Of a stretch of DNA of 64,000 nt, positions 15,291 through 24,022 are shown in pieces; position 1 is the first letter of the stretch; each line of letters opens with the position of its first letter. Position numbers and translations under genes: made by a program. The notes under the pieces were generated by a model. It did not search any database. It was given only the letters and a program-made list of their open reading frames with translations, and had not been told where the DNA came from. Origin of the DNA: a bacterium (GTDB lineage: Bacteria; UBP15; UBA6099); assembly GCA_029564595.1 (NCBI GenBank), contig JAKQPS010000149.1, positions 1-64,000 of the forward strand. Reading direction: 5' to 3'.

Positions 15291-18063
15291 CGTGAAGGAA
15301 TATTATTCCCTCATAACCAACACGGACATAGCAGACATCGCAGGGGAACTTATCGGGGACAGGATAACGGATGAGTCCGGCGATGTCATTTACGTTGACT
15401 GCCCGCGGCACGCCAGCGTTTCACGTCGTTCATTCCACATTGACCGGCGCAAGCAGTTCTGGCGCTGCTGGGGTTGCGATGTCGCCGGCGACGTTTTGCA
15501 TCTTGTCGAGTTCATTCAATCAGGCGTCGTAACGAAAAACGCCGCCGGCAGGATGCCGGACTCGCACCGCGCGGCGCGGGATTACCTCGCCCGTAGAGCG
15601 GGACTTCCGCCGCTCTCGCAATGGAACCTGTCGCCCGAACAGGTTAAGGAAATCGAAGCGCGCCGCTCCGAAGAGGAACTCGTTTTCGGCGTCCTCACCG
15701 ACATCGCGGAGTTTTACCATAAGAAGTTCCTCGACCGAAAAGACGTGTGGGACGCCTTCCGTGCTCAATACGGCATCTCCGACGATACAATCAAGTCGAT
15801 ACAGATCGGATTTTCCGACAACGACGGACTGCTCACGTATCTCAGGGAAAAGAAATACACGGCAGCCGACATGTCGAAGACCGGATGCTTCAATTTCGAT
15901 TTTCAGGAGAACCTGCTTCCCGTTTTCAAAAACAGGTATGTCTTTCCCTACTGGAAGCAGGGGCGCGTGGTCTATCTCATCGCCCGGCAGTCGCCGTGGA
16001 CGGAAAAGAGCGAGTACGAGAGGCCGAAATACAAAAAACTTCAACTTCCCAACGACCAGCGCAAATACGTCTCGCAGTGCGTCAGCAACCGCTATTTCTT
16101 CAATGAAGACGCGCTTCTGACGCAATCGGAGTTTGTCGTCATCACCGAGGGCGTCACCGACTGCATATCGCTCATGGAGCACGGCTTCACCGCGTTCTCG
16201 CCGGTGACGAACAATTTTTCCGAGAACGACCTTGAGAAACTCTACAATCTCACGCGGCGGTTTGAGCGCATCTACGTGTGCCAGGACAACGAGCCGAGCG
16301 AGGCGGGATTCAAGGGCGCGATGAAGACCGCGCATTACCTGGAATCGCGGGGACTGAAAGTTTTTGTATCGAGCCTGCCCATCGGCGAAAAGCAGAAACA
16401 GGCGCGCGCCCGGCTCGCGGAAATGCCGCCGGACTGTCCAAAAAATGTCCTTGATGAGCTGAAACAGGATTCCAAGGTTGACGTCAATGAATATTTTCTC
16501 ACCCACACAGCGGACGACTTCCGCGCGCTTCTCGCCACGGCGCTGACGCCGATTCATTACGCCATCCGCTCGATACCCCCCGACGCGCCGGAGAATGAAA
16601 GAAACAGCGCGCTGGAGCCCATACTGCGCAGACTCGCGCGACGCACCACGCTCGAACAGGACACGCACCTCGACGCGATCCGGGCGCATTTCACGACAAA
16701 GATATCGAAGACGGCGCTTCGCACTACAATGCGCCAGCTCAAATCGTCAGCCCCGCCAGCGGACAACTATGAAGTCGACGATCCGACGCTGAGGGAACTT
16801 GCCGAGGACATCGTCGATTTCGCGGGGCCTTTCTGCCAAGCATCCAATACCGGATGGTTTCAATACAGAAAAGGAGTGTGGATACGTATGGAACAGGACA
16901 ACATCAACCAGATCATCGATGTGCGGCTCGATGAGAACTATCGAAACGACAACACGACAAAAAGATTGCGCGACGAGGTGCGCGAAAAAATCGCCATCCA
17001 CTCGCGGGTGCTGCTGCCGGTCGAATCGGTATTAAATGGCTATCGCCATTTATTAAACCTCAGGAACGGCATGTACGACATTAATTCCGGCCGGATGCTG
17101 CCGCATGACCCGAAGTACCTGTCGACCATTCAACTGCCGTTCGCCTTCGAGCCCGGGGCGAAATGTCCGAGATGGATGCGGTTCCTTGACGAGATATTCC
17201 CCGGCGACCCGGACTCCCAGGGCATCCTCCAGGAATGGTTCGGATATTGCCTCGTGCCGGACACCCGATTTGAAAAAGCGCTGTTCTGCGTCGGCGAGGG
17301 CTGCAATGGCAAAACCGTCGCGCTGACCGTGCTCGAGAATCTTATCGGCAAGGAGAACTGCTCGCACATATCGCTCGACAAGCTGGACGCCGATTTTCAC
17401 ACGGTGGGGCTATTCAACAAGTTGCTCAATCTGTGCAAGGAAACCGAGGCGCGGGAAGTGGCGAATTCCGCGGCGTTCAAATCCATTGTGTCGGGCGAGA
17501 CGCAGGAAGACGCTTTCAAGTTCCGCGACAGGTTTAGCTTCCCGATCTTCGCGCGCCTGTGCTTCGCCACGAACAATTTCCCGAAATTCAACGACACCTC
17601 CCAAGGCGTCTACCGCAGGCTTCTCGTCCTCTACTTTAAGCAATCCTTCGAGGGGCGGGAAGACACCGCCCTGCTCGATAAACTCCTTACCGAACTTCCC
17701 GGCATATTCCAGTGGTCTCTGACCGGCTACAAACGACTCCAGCCCCGCGGACGGTTCGAGATACCGCTTGAAATGCTCGAAGCCATAGAAGACATGAAAC
17801 GGCACAGCAGTTCCGTCGCGTCGTTCATTACCGATTGCTGCGACCGCGGCACAGAGCCGGATGAAATGGGCGTGGAACCGTATGTCTCGAACCGCGAGAT
17901 TTACGACGCCTACAAGGAATTTTGCCGAGACAACAGTTTAAGGCCGTTCTCGTCAATCAGCTTTTTCAAAGAGCTGAGGCGCATACTGCCTGACTGCGAG
18001 TTTACGTCCAGATGGCTCAACGGGGGATCGCAGAAAATCATTGTGGGGGTTAAATTGCGATGA
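15277..18063 (+). CDS. phage primase-helicase (zinc finger, TOPRIM, D5-like SF3 helicase)
   Basis: 928 residues from GTG 15277, preceded by GGAGGG and overlapping the helicase gene. Domains: CHC2-type zinc finger (CPRH near 41, CWGC near 65), TOPRIM primase catalytic region (ITEGVTDCIS about 289; YVCQDNE about 334), a D5 N-terminal domain, and an SF3 helicase with Walker A GEGCNGKT (about 673) and a downstream motif ARLCFATNNFP. It should lay primers and unwind the origin. The iteron-rich AT tract begins right after its stop, the usual place for a phage origin next to its initiator. Confidence 0.9.
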   Translation: MNTDNVKEYYSLITNTDIADIAGELIGDRITDESGDVIYVDCPRHASVSRRSFHIDRRKQFWRCWGCDVAGDVLHLVEFIQSGVVTKNAAGRMPDSHRAARDYLARRAGLPPLSQWNLSPEQVKEIEARRSEEELVFGVLTDIAEFYHKKFLDRKDVWDAFRAQYGISDDTIKSIQIGFSDNDGLLTYLREKKYTAADMSKTGCFNFDFQENLLPVFKNRYVFPYWKQGRVVYLIARQSPWTEKSEYERPKYKKLQLPNDQRKYVSQCVSNRYFFNEDALLTQSEFVVITEGVTDCISLMEHGFTAFSPVTNNFSENDLEKLYNLTRRFERIYVCQDNEPSEAGFKGAMKTAHYLESRGLKVFVSSLPIGEKQKQARARLAEMPPDCPKNVLDELKQDSKVDVNEYFLTHTADDFRALLATALTPIHYAIRSIPPDAPENERNSALEPILRRLARRTTLEQDTHLDAIRAHFTTKISKTALRTTMRQLKSSAPPADNYEVDDPTLRELAEDIVDFAGPFCQASNTGWFQYRKGVWIRMEQDNINQIIDVRLDENYRNDNTTKRLRDEVREKIAIHSRVLLPVESVLNGYRHLLNLRNGMYDINSGRMLPHDPKYLSTIQLPFAFEPGAKCPRWMRFLDEIFPGDPDSQGILQEWFGYCLVPDTRFEKALFCVGEGCNGKTVALTVLENLIGKENCSHISLDKLDADFHTVGLFNKLLNLCKETEAREVANSAAFKSIVSGETQEDAFKFRDRFSFPIFARLCFATNNFPKFNDTSQGVYRRLLVLYFKQSFEGREDTALLDKLLTELPGIFQWSLTGYKRLQPRGRFEIPLEMLEAIEDMKRHSSSVASFITDCCDRGTEPDEMGVEPYVSNREIYDAYKEFCRDNSLRPFSSISFFKELRRILPDCEFTSRWLNGGSQKIIVGVKLR

Positions 18064-18096
18064 GTTTTAGAATTTGTGTAGTAGTTTATACAGCCG

Positions 18097-18390
18097 CATT
18101 ACGGCTGCATTACGGTTCATTACGGTTGAAACGGCTCAACCGTAATGTTGTAAAAGCCTTTTGCGAAGCGGTATTTTTGTCCTTTTTACCCCCAACATTA
18201 CGGCATTACGGTTGTTTCTCTAATTACGTCTCGCGAGAGAAAAAAATAAAAAAAATAAAATATGTTTTTTTCATGTATAGACGTAAATAGGGATTTAACC
18301 GTAATGCCGTAATGTTTTTCAAAAAAGCCTTTTGGCAAGCCGTTATTTCCCATTTCGGTTGTTTTCTCCAACCGTAATGCAACCGTAATG
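18097..18390. repeat. ten CATTACGG iterons in an AT-rich tract, candidate replication origin
   Basis: The octamer CATTACGG occurs at 18097, 18108, 18118, 18196 and 18204; its complement CCGTAATG occurs at 18140, 18299, 18307, 18372 and 18383. Spacing is 10-11 bp or directly abutting 8 bp. Between the two orientation groups lies a very A-rich stretch (about 18236-18275) suited to unwinding. No gene is credible across 18064-18415. Position directly after the primase-helicase supports an origin. Operator sites controlling the next gene are an alternative. Confidence 0.75.
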
Positions 18391-18415
18391 AATCAGGTCG
18401 ATCAGGGAGGAAACC

Positions 18416-18823
18416 ATGAAAACCATAGTCTACGCCGCCTCAGACGCCACTTTCATTGAAATCGATTCCGCGAAATTCTGGAGTCCGCCGGAAACTTTCG
18501 TTCAGGCCGGGAAGGTTCACCGCCGCCTTACCCCGGAATACTGGGCGTGGTTCTACCACAAGTTCACACTTATGGAACAGGCGCTCACGCGTGGAAAAAT
18601 CTCTGAAGCCACGTTTGTGGAAATCCTCGACAGAATTTCAAAACTCTACAATCATGCCGTCGCCCTGTATGGAAAAGAAATGCTGGACGCAGCCGTCCGG
18701 ACGACCGACGTGCGGGAGATAGACAAAATAATAAGGAATAGAGCCGGAACCGCACCCGAGGAAAGTGCCCCCACACAAAGCACGCGCAAGCAGGTCCCTT
18801 CATTAGTGGTCGAGAGGGGGTAA
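18416..18823 (+). CDS. hypothetical protein
   Basis: 135 residues with a GGGAGGAAACC ribosome site just before the ATG. A short beta-rich start (KTIVYAASDATFIEID) is followed by a helical body. Family not recognised. First gene after the iteron tract and 5 bases before a Mor-like regulator, so it may belong to the middle/late regulatory unit. Confidence 0.6.
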   Translation: MKTIVYAASDATFIEIDSAKFWSPPETFVQAGKVHRRLTPEYWAWFYHKFTLMEQALTRGKISEATFVEILDRISKLYNHAVALYGKEMLDAAVRTTDVREIDKIIRNRAGTAPEESAPTQSTRKQVPSLVVERG

Positions 18824-18828
18824 TCCGA

Positions 18829-19062
18829 ATGAGTTATAAGAACGCCGCTGAAATTTTGCCGGAAGAGCTTATCAACGAGATCAGAAAATATTTTCCGGGC
18901 GGAATTCTGTGGGTGCCGGGCACAGGAGAGGAACGCAAAGAGCGCGATGAGCTTGTCGTATTCCTGAAAAAAAATGGCGTTACCACTAAAGAAATTGCCG
19001 GGCTTGCGAAACTGACCCCCGGCCAAATCCGCCGAATCATACTCAAACATGAGAGCCGCTGA
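18829..19062 (+). CDS. small Mor-like HTH protein (CD3324 type)
   Basis: 77 residues. The opening KNAAEILPEELINEIRKYF and the GGILWVPG turn resemble the small CD3324/Mor-type family, which ends in a helix-turn-helix (TTKEIAGLAKLTPGQIRRI here). Mor proteins activate middle transcription in Mu-like phages, and a comparable role for the packaging/head genes is an inference from position. Basic C terminus fits DNA binding. Confidence 0.7.
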   Translation: MSYKNAAEILPEELINEIRKYFPGGILWVPGTGEERKERDELVVFLKKNGVTTKEIAGLAKLTPGQIRRIILKHESR

Positions 19063-19105
19063 ACGGGAGCGTGCATAAAATTAATAAAAATGCATGCTTA
19101 AAAAA

Positions 19106-19196
19106 CAGCCCCAAAAAGTCTTTTATATAGTAGGGCTGTGATCGCGGAGGGGGATGCGCAGCCGGAAAACCCGCAAAAAATTTATTTTCCGCGATC
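19106..19196. promoter_or_regulatory. two hairpins upstream of the small terminase candidate (possible pac/cos or late control site)
   Basis: CAGCCC (19106-19111) pairs with GGGCTG (19133-19138), and GATCGCGGA (19140-19148) pairs perfectly with TCCGCGATC (19188-19196). G and C runs follow the second pair of arms. The tract is non-coding and lies 50-140 bp before the small terminase candidate, where packaging sites are often found. Function not demonstrated. Confidence 0.45.
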
Positions 19197-19249
19197 CCCC
19201 CGAAATTCCGGCGGCCAGATAGAGCAAACCGTATCTTCGGTATAAAACA

Positions 19250-19954
19250 ATGACGTTCAAACCGTTAAATGAAAATATCCCGCAGTGTACCGCGACCAGT
19301 AAGAGCACGGGCCGCCGGTGTGAGAATCCCGCCGTCCACGGTTACACCGTGTGCAGGCTGCACGGCGCTCACAAAAAGAGGAAACCGACCGATCCGCCCA
19401 GGAAGACGACCAGCGGACGGGACACCAACGTCATACAGAAATACAAAGACAAACTCGCAAAGACCGCCGAGGAACTCGACGTTGATCTGGCGGTCGGACT
19501 CAAACACGGGTTCCTGGCGTTCGAGGTTCTGGACGAGAATGAGCGAAAGGATTTTCTGGCCACGGCCAACCAGATGCACGAGGATTTCAACCTGAATAAA
19601 TCCTCGGACTTCATCGCCACGGAACTTGTCGCCCTGAGCATGATTCTTCTACGGCGCGCCGCGAAAAACGGCGACCTCAAGGCGATTGAAACGCACGACC
19701 GGACGCTCCGGATGCACCTTGCCGATTTGAAGGCGACCAAGAGCGCCCGCGAGGGCGACACGGTGAATATCAATACCACCCCGGCGGAATGGGCGTCGGC
19801 GCTTCTGAAGAGTGTCGATGAGGAAGAAGCGAGGGAGCGGGCCGGACAGGCCGGCGGGGACGGCGCCTACTCTGAAGGATCGAAAAAAACAGTCACAGTT
19901 GATGAAGGGGACGATCCGAAAAAGTCCGATGAAACCAAGGGGTTCGAGGCGTGA
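19250..19954 (+). CDS. zinc-finger protein, candidate small terminase subunit
   Basis: 234 residues. The N terminus has the compact Cys/His motif C-x10-C-x10-C-x2-HG (CTATSKSTGRRC, then TVCRLHG) common in small phage packaging proteins. The middle is helical (NVIQKYKDKLAKTAEELD onward) and the C-terminal 50 residues are acidic and low in complexity. Position before the large terminase, separated only by the inserted minus-strand cassette, supports a DNA-recognition role in packaging. Assignment is by motif and place, not full-length similarity. Confidence 0.55.
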   Translation: MTFKPLNENIPQCTATSKSTGRRCENPAVHGYTVCRLHGAHKKRKPTDPPRKTTSGRDTNVIQKYKDKLAKTAEELDVDLAVGLKHGFLAFEVLDENERKDFLATANQMHEDFNLNKSSDFIATELVALSMILLRRAAKNGDLKAIETHDRTLRMHLADLKATKSAREGDTVNINTTPAEWASALLKSVDEEEARERAGQAGGDGAYSEGSKKTVTVDEGDDPKKSDETKGFEA

Positions 19955-20377
19955 AGCGTCGTCGAGGACACAAAATGCGACGCTGGAAGACCCCTCCGAC
20001 CCTCGCGGAGACTCCTGCATAAGTCGCGGGAGAAGCACACATATCGAGCAGTCCGGAATAGTCCGCCCCGGCCAACGGCCACGGCGGACATTGAACCTTG
20101 AAAACTGAATCATCGGAACCGCACAGCGGAGCCGCACCGTTCGCGGACGGTCGCGCCCAGGTTCGCGCCTGTCGCGTTATCGGCTCGAGCATCGAGGCAT
20201 CAATCGAATGCGCGAAAAACTCAAATTTCAAAGCGAACCGGCCCCCCAGAGGGGCAAACCGCGCGGGGCGTTTTTCCCGCGCCAGGTTTCCGGGTCCCCC
20301 GGACGCCCCACAGGAAGAGAAAGAGACCGGCGATGCGGTCTCTGTAAAGTGGCGGCGGCGCAAGGGGCGCACGGCGG
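19955..20377. other. 423-base GC-rich non-coding stretch with several hairpins
   Basis: It lies between the converging small terminase candidate and the minus-strand cassette. Visible structures are GCGCGGG/CCCGCGC around a T-rich loop near 20257-20279, a TCCGGG/CCCGGA-type palindrome near 20290, and AGAGACCG/CGGTCTCT at 20322-20343. No open frame has a ribosome site or family match. It may hold a cassette boundary, a small RNA or only terminators. Confidence 0.45.
20313..20343 (-). terminator. probable terminator of the minus-strand recombinase cassette
   Basis: A perfect 8-bp stem AGAGACCG (20322-20329) / CGGTCTCT (20336-20343) with a 6-base loop. On the minus strand it is followed by a T-rich but interrupted tail (20321 down to 20313). 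It lies 35 bases past the stop of the last cassette gene. Confidence 0.5.
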
Positions 20378-20695
20378 TCACCCCGGCTCCAGACGGAAGT
20401 CATCGACATCGCGGGCGGACTGAATCTCGCCCCGGACTTCCTTGAAAACGTCCCGGAGCCGGAACGTGACGTTCGCCTCCCGTCCGCCGACTTTCGACAC
20501 GAGGATGAAATCGGTGGACCAGGATTTATCGTTCATCCAGCCGCCGATCTGAACGCGCTCCCCCGTGCAGCCCATCCCCATGTGGGATTTCTTGAGGCTC
20601 TCGAACGAGTCGCCGCGCTCGACATAGGGACGGATGAACCGTTTTGCGAGCGCCCGTGCCGCCTGTTCAATCTCATATTGTTCATGCGAATCCAT
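20378..20695 (-). CDS. hypothetical protein of the recombinase cassette
   Basis: 105 residues. A helical N-terminal half (YEIEQAARALAKRFIRPYV) precedes a beta-rich half. No known family. AAGGGAG stands at good distance before the ATG, and the start lies 12 bases after the recombinase stop, so it is the last gene of the minus-strand operon. It could be a directionality or accessory factor, inferred only from its place. Confidence 0.55.
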   Translation of the reverse strand: MDSHEQYEIEQAARALAKRFIRPYVERGDSFESLKKSHMGMGCTGERVQIGGWMNDKSWSTDFILVSKVGGREANVTFRLRDVFKEVRGEIQSARDVDDFRLEPG

Positions 20696-20707
20696 GCGGC
20701 GCTCCCT

Positions 20708-21634
20708 TCATAAGGTTTCCATCGCCTGTTGAAGTTCCTCGGACGGCACGTGGGCGTAGATGGTCGTCGTCGAGATGTGCCGGTGGCCGAGACTCTGCTG
20801 CACCAGCGCGAGATTCCCGGTGCGCTCGAGCAGACTGGTTGCGAACGTGTGGCGCAGACCGTGGACGGAGATGTTCTTCCCGATGCCCGCGGCGGCAAGC
20901 CACTCATCGAACGAGCGCTGCACTTGCCGGACGGACACGCGGCGGCCCTGATTGCTGACGAACAGCGCGCGAGTCTCGACCGGCGTCTTCCGGCGGGCTT
21001 TCAGGTATGGTTCGAGCGCGCGGCGGGCATGGACGTTCAGAAACCGCATCGCGGTGTGGCCGCCCTTGACCCGGATGGTGATGCGGCGCTCCGGCAGGTT
21101 CACGTCATCGATATCAAGTCCGACCAGCTCGGACACGCGAATGCCGGTGTTGAGAAAGAGGCTGACGATGGCAAAGTCCCGGAAGGCTTTCTTCCCCCTC
21201 GTATTCGAGATGGCCTTGAGCAGTCTCTTTTTCTCGACATCGGTGAGCGTCTCCGGCGCGGGGCGATAGACGTGACGGATGCGGATGCCGGAGGCGGGAT
21301 TGGACGGAACATGACCGGACGCGGCGAGCCAGTTAAAGAAGGACTTCACCGAGGTCTTTACCTTGTTGACGGTGCATTCACTCTTAAGGCCGCCGTCCGG
21401 CTTTCGCGTCACCTCTTCGGACACGAGGAACTCGTTCAACATATCCGGCGTGACTCCGGAGACCTCAGGGCAGTGGAGACGGTTCTCAATGAACCGCTCC
21501 AACTGCCCGAGGTCACGGAGGTAGGAAGCGACCGTGTGCGGCGAGCGCCCGTCGGCCCTCAGCTTCGTCTCGAACAGGTCAATCGCCCTGCGCGGCGTCA
21601 GCGGCGGGTTCGGAGTCACCGGTGCCGTTTCCAT
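20708..21634 (-). CDS. XerC/D-like tyrosine recombinase
   Basis: 308 residues with the complete catalytic set: R166 (GIRVSEL), K190 (RVKGGH), H258 and R261 (HGLRHTF), H284 (LGHRHIS) and Y293 (TIYAHV). A SAM-like core-binding domain fills residues 15-110. Unlike the integrase at 6 kb it has no arm-binding domain and looks like Xer or mobile-element recombinases. It lies within a minus-strand cassette between the terminase genes. It overlaps by 56 bases the next gene upstream, which encodes only a core-binding domain. Possible roles are dimer resolution, integration of the cassette, or DNA inversion. Confidence 0.88.
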   Translation of the reverse strand: METAPVTPNPPLTPRRAIDLFETKLRADGRSPHTVASYLRDLGQLERFIENRLHCPEVSGVTPDMLNEFLVSEEVTRKPDGGLKSECTVNKVKTSVKSFFNWLAASGHVPSNPASGIRIRHVYRPAPETLTDVEKKRLLKAISNTRGKKAFRDFAIVSLFLNTGIRVSELVGLDIDDVNLPERRITIRVKGGHTAMRFLNVHARRALEPYLKARRKTPVETRALFVSNQGRRVSVRQVQRSFDEWLAAAGIGKNISVHGLRHTFATSLLERTGNLALVQQSLGHRHISTTTIYAHVPSEELQQAMETL

Positions 21635-21992
21635 TCCGTTCGCGTCCTTTCTTCATTTCAGCCTTCGGAAGCGGGATGTCCGCGAGGAATCCCTTCTCGT
21701 GCGCCCAGACGAGCATCATGCGCGTGACTCTCTTGTTCTGGACTATCGTTATAGGGCTCTTCTCGACGCCGCTCGGCTTTTTGAGGAATGCGTCGGACTT
21801 GAAAAATGTGCCGATGGTCGCCGGGGTGAGTTTGCCGAGCGGTTTGTCCGCGCCGAAATAAGAGCTGACATTCTCGAGGCACCGGCCATAGACCTCGACC
21901 GTGCGCTCGTTCTTGCCCTCGTCCTTCAGGTGCTGAAGAAACGCGGGGATTGCTTTCTCAAACGTGATTTCCTTTGCTTTCTTTGTCGCCAT
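21579..21992 (-). CDS. stand-alone core-binding (SAM-like) domain protein
   Basis: 137 residues. ITFEKAIPAFLQHLKDE, then RTVEVYGRCLENVSSYFG and LVWAHEKGFLADIP, form a tyrosine-recombinase N-terminal domain, but there is no catalytic domain. The last 30 residues are low complexity and overlap the start of the full recombinase. AAGGAGG precedes the ATG. It is paralogous in fold to residues 15-110 of the neighbour and could be an accessory DNA-binding subunit or a remnant of an earlier recombinase. Confidence 0.65.
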   Translation of the reverse strand: MATKKAKEITFEKAIPAFLQHLKDEGKNERTVEVYGRCLENVSSYFGADKPLGKLTPATIGTFFKSDAFLKKPSGVEKSPITIVQNKRVTRMMLVWAHEKGFLADIPLPKAEMKKGRERNGNGTGDSEPAADAAQGD

Positions 21993-22251
21993 GATTATGG
22001 CCTCCTTTTTCTTTCAGAAGATTTACGAGACCCTCGATCTGGCCGGGGGCCAGCCGGGAGTAAAAATACGACCGCGTGTGGATGCTGCCGCGACCGCCGG
22101 AGTCATACCTGAAAGTGCGCTCGATGCGGATGCAGCGCTTGAGGAACTTAAATCGGTATTTGCCACCGACTGTGTAATGCCCCCAGCGATCTGGATGAAG
22201 CCCGAGGCGGCGCATCTCCTCCCGCGCGGTTTCGATGGTTGGTTTAGGCAT
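21958..22251 (-). CDS. hypothetical basic protein heading the recombinase cassette
   Basis: 97 residues. I start it at ATG 22251 because GAGGAGG lies 8 bases before; GTG 22260 falls in the ribosome site. Sequence is basic with aromatic strands (YRFKFLKRCIRIERTFRY) and a Gly/Ser-rich turn. No family recognised. It overlaps the next gene by 35 bases, showing a compact minus-strand operon. It could be a DNA-binding accessory of the recombinase. Confidence 0.55.
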   Translation of the reverse strand: MPKPTIETAREEMRRLGLHPDRWGHYTVGGKYRFKFLKRCIRIERTFRYDSGGRGSIHTRSYFYSRLAPGQIEGLVNLLKEKGGHNHGDKESKGNHV

Positions 22252-22471
22252 GGTTTTCACCTCCTCTCTCCTGTGTCTGCGCCGTCCGCCGGGAGACGGG
22301 ATGTCCCGCGGCAGTCATCATTAAGCAGTGCGGTTCCGGGGAAGCCAAGCCAATTTCAGAAAAAGATTTCAAAAAACATGAAAGCGGATTTTTAAAGAGA
22401 AAAGAGAGAATCCGGCCGATTGCGGGAAAGCGGTTTGTCCCGCGACGGGGGCCGGGATTTCCGGGGATAAA

Positions 22472-24010
22472 TTGGAAAAACAGGAAGCACCATACAACCG
22501 CCGCGCCGTCGCGCGAGTCCTGCGCAGCCCGCGGCAGTGGGGCGAGCGCTATCTTCGCAACCGCGACGACAGCGCTCGCCGCTACTGGCCGCACCAGGCG
22601 GACGATCTCGAATGCGACGCGAGAAACATTATTCACCTTGATGGAAGAAGCGTGGGGAAAAGCGTGTGTCTGGCCACTCTCGCGCTTCATAAGGCTTTCG
22701 TCAGGGGCGGCAATTCCGTGCTGGTGGCCGCGCCGCATCAGGGCCCGCTCGACACCATCATCGAGGAAGTGGAGTTCCAGATCGAAAGCAATCCCGACCT
22801 TCAGGCGAGCATCGCGGTCAACGCCCAGAAGCGCCAGAAGATCATCCGCAAGCCCTACTTCAAAATCGAGTACACGAACGGCTCGATCCTCTATTTCCGG
22901 CCCGCGGGGGCATACGGCGATCCGTTCCGTTCGCTCCACGTCGATCTGATACTCGTTGACGAGGGCGCCTGGCTCACGGAGAAGGCGTGGAAGGCGTTGT
23001 GGTCGTGTCTGAACGCCGGTGGCCGCATGAGGGTTTATTCCACGCCGAGCGGGCTGCGCGGCACGACCTATTACCGGCTGACGCATTCAAAGAAATGGAA
23101 GGTTTTCAGGTGGCCGTCGTGGCTCAACCCGAACTGGGACGAGGCGCAGGAGGAAGACGCGCTGGAGAAACACGGCGGGCGGGACACGGCGGGATGGCAG
23201 CACGAGGTCGCGGGCGAACATGGCAGGCCGAGCTACGGCGCGTTCAACCTCGAGCACCTCACGATGTGCAGGCTGGATATCCCCGAATATGAATGCGTTG
23301 AAATCACCGGAGATGAACTGAAGGACTGCATGACCGAGGAAGCGGTCGCCGACCGAATCGATATGCTTCTCAATCTCGCGCCCGCGGAGGGGCTGTTTTA
23401 TATCGGGTCGGATACAGGCTACACAGCCGATCCGACCGAAATCGTGGTCTTCAGGGAGACAACGGAAAATGAAAAATTCGCGCTTCGTCTTGTTCGCCGC
23501 ATTCACATGGAGCATGTGGCCTATCCTTATATTGCCCAGACCCTCGCTCTTCTGGATCGTTACTACAATCCCGCCGGGATTGGCGTAGACGCGGGCGGCA
23601 ACGGGCTGTCGGTCGTGCAGGAACTGACCTCGCTCGATAAATACAGGGAGCTCAATCTCGCGCCCCGCCTGCGCGGGTACAACTTCGGAAGCTCGGTCGT
23701 AATCGGTGAAAGCGAGGACGGGCGGTCGATTAAAAAGCAATGCAAGGAATACATGACGAGCCTGATCAACAAGGGACTCCAGGCACGGCAACTGATCCTG
23801 CCGGTTCAGGACGTCGAGATCGAAAGCCAGTTCACGACCCACACTTATTCACTGAAGACGGGAAATGTCATTTATTCAAAAGGCAATGACCATTGTATTG
23901 ACGCCGTGCGCGTCGCCCTGATGATCAGGGAACAGGAACGGCTCGACGGGATCGGCGGTGTCGTGGGCGATCTGCCGATGCCCGTCATGACCAACCCGAT
24001 ATTCGTTTGA
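22472..24010 (+). CDS. terL: large terminase subunit
   Basis: 512 residues from TTG 22472 (no early in-frame ATG; weak ribosome site). The ATPase domain has Walker A GRSVGKS (about 52-58) and Walker B LILVDEGAWL (about 160). The RNase H-like nuclease domain shows YIGSDTGYTADPTEIVVF and GVDAGGNG, supplying acidic residues for metal binding. It drives ATP-powered DNA packaging into proheads and cuts the concatemer. Transcribed rightward after an interruption by the minus-strand recombinase cassette. Confidence 0.9.
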   Translation: MEKQEAPYNRRAVARVLRSPRQWGERYLRNRDDSARRYWPHQADDLECDARNIIHLDGRSVGKSVCLATLALHKAFVRGGNSVLVAAPHQGPLDTIIEEVEFQIESNPDLQASIAVNAQKRQKIIRKPYFKIEYTNGSILYFRPAGAYGDPFRSLHVDLILVDEGAWLTEKAWKALWSCLNAGGRMRVYSTPSGLRGTTYYRLTHSKKWKVFRWPSWLNPNWDEAQEEDALEKHGGRDTAGWQHEVAGEHGRPSYGAFNLEHLTMCRLDIPEYECVEITGDELKDCMTEEAVADRIDMLLNLAPAEGLFYIGSDTGYTADPTEIVVFRETTENEKFALRLVRRIHMEHVAYPYIAQTLALLDRYYNPAGIGVDAGGNGLSVVQELTSLDKYRELNLAPRLRGYNFGSSVVIGESEDGRSIKKQCKEYMTSLINKGLQARQLILPVQDVEIESQFTTHTYSLKTGNVIYSKGNDHCIDAVRVALMIREQERLDGIGGVVGDLPMPVMTNPIFV

Positions 24011-24022
24011 AAGGCAAACCGA

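Noticed and set aside
18060-18290. 76-codon open frame after the primase gene
   Set aside because: It is made of the iteron repeats and A-rich tract; the translation is low complexity and not protein-like.
20098-20445. 115-codon open frame in the structured stretch
   Set aside because: Overlaps the minus-strand gene end and hairpins, lacks a ribosome site and shows no family.
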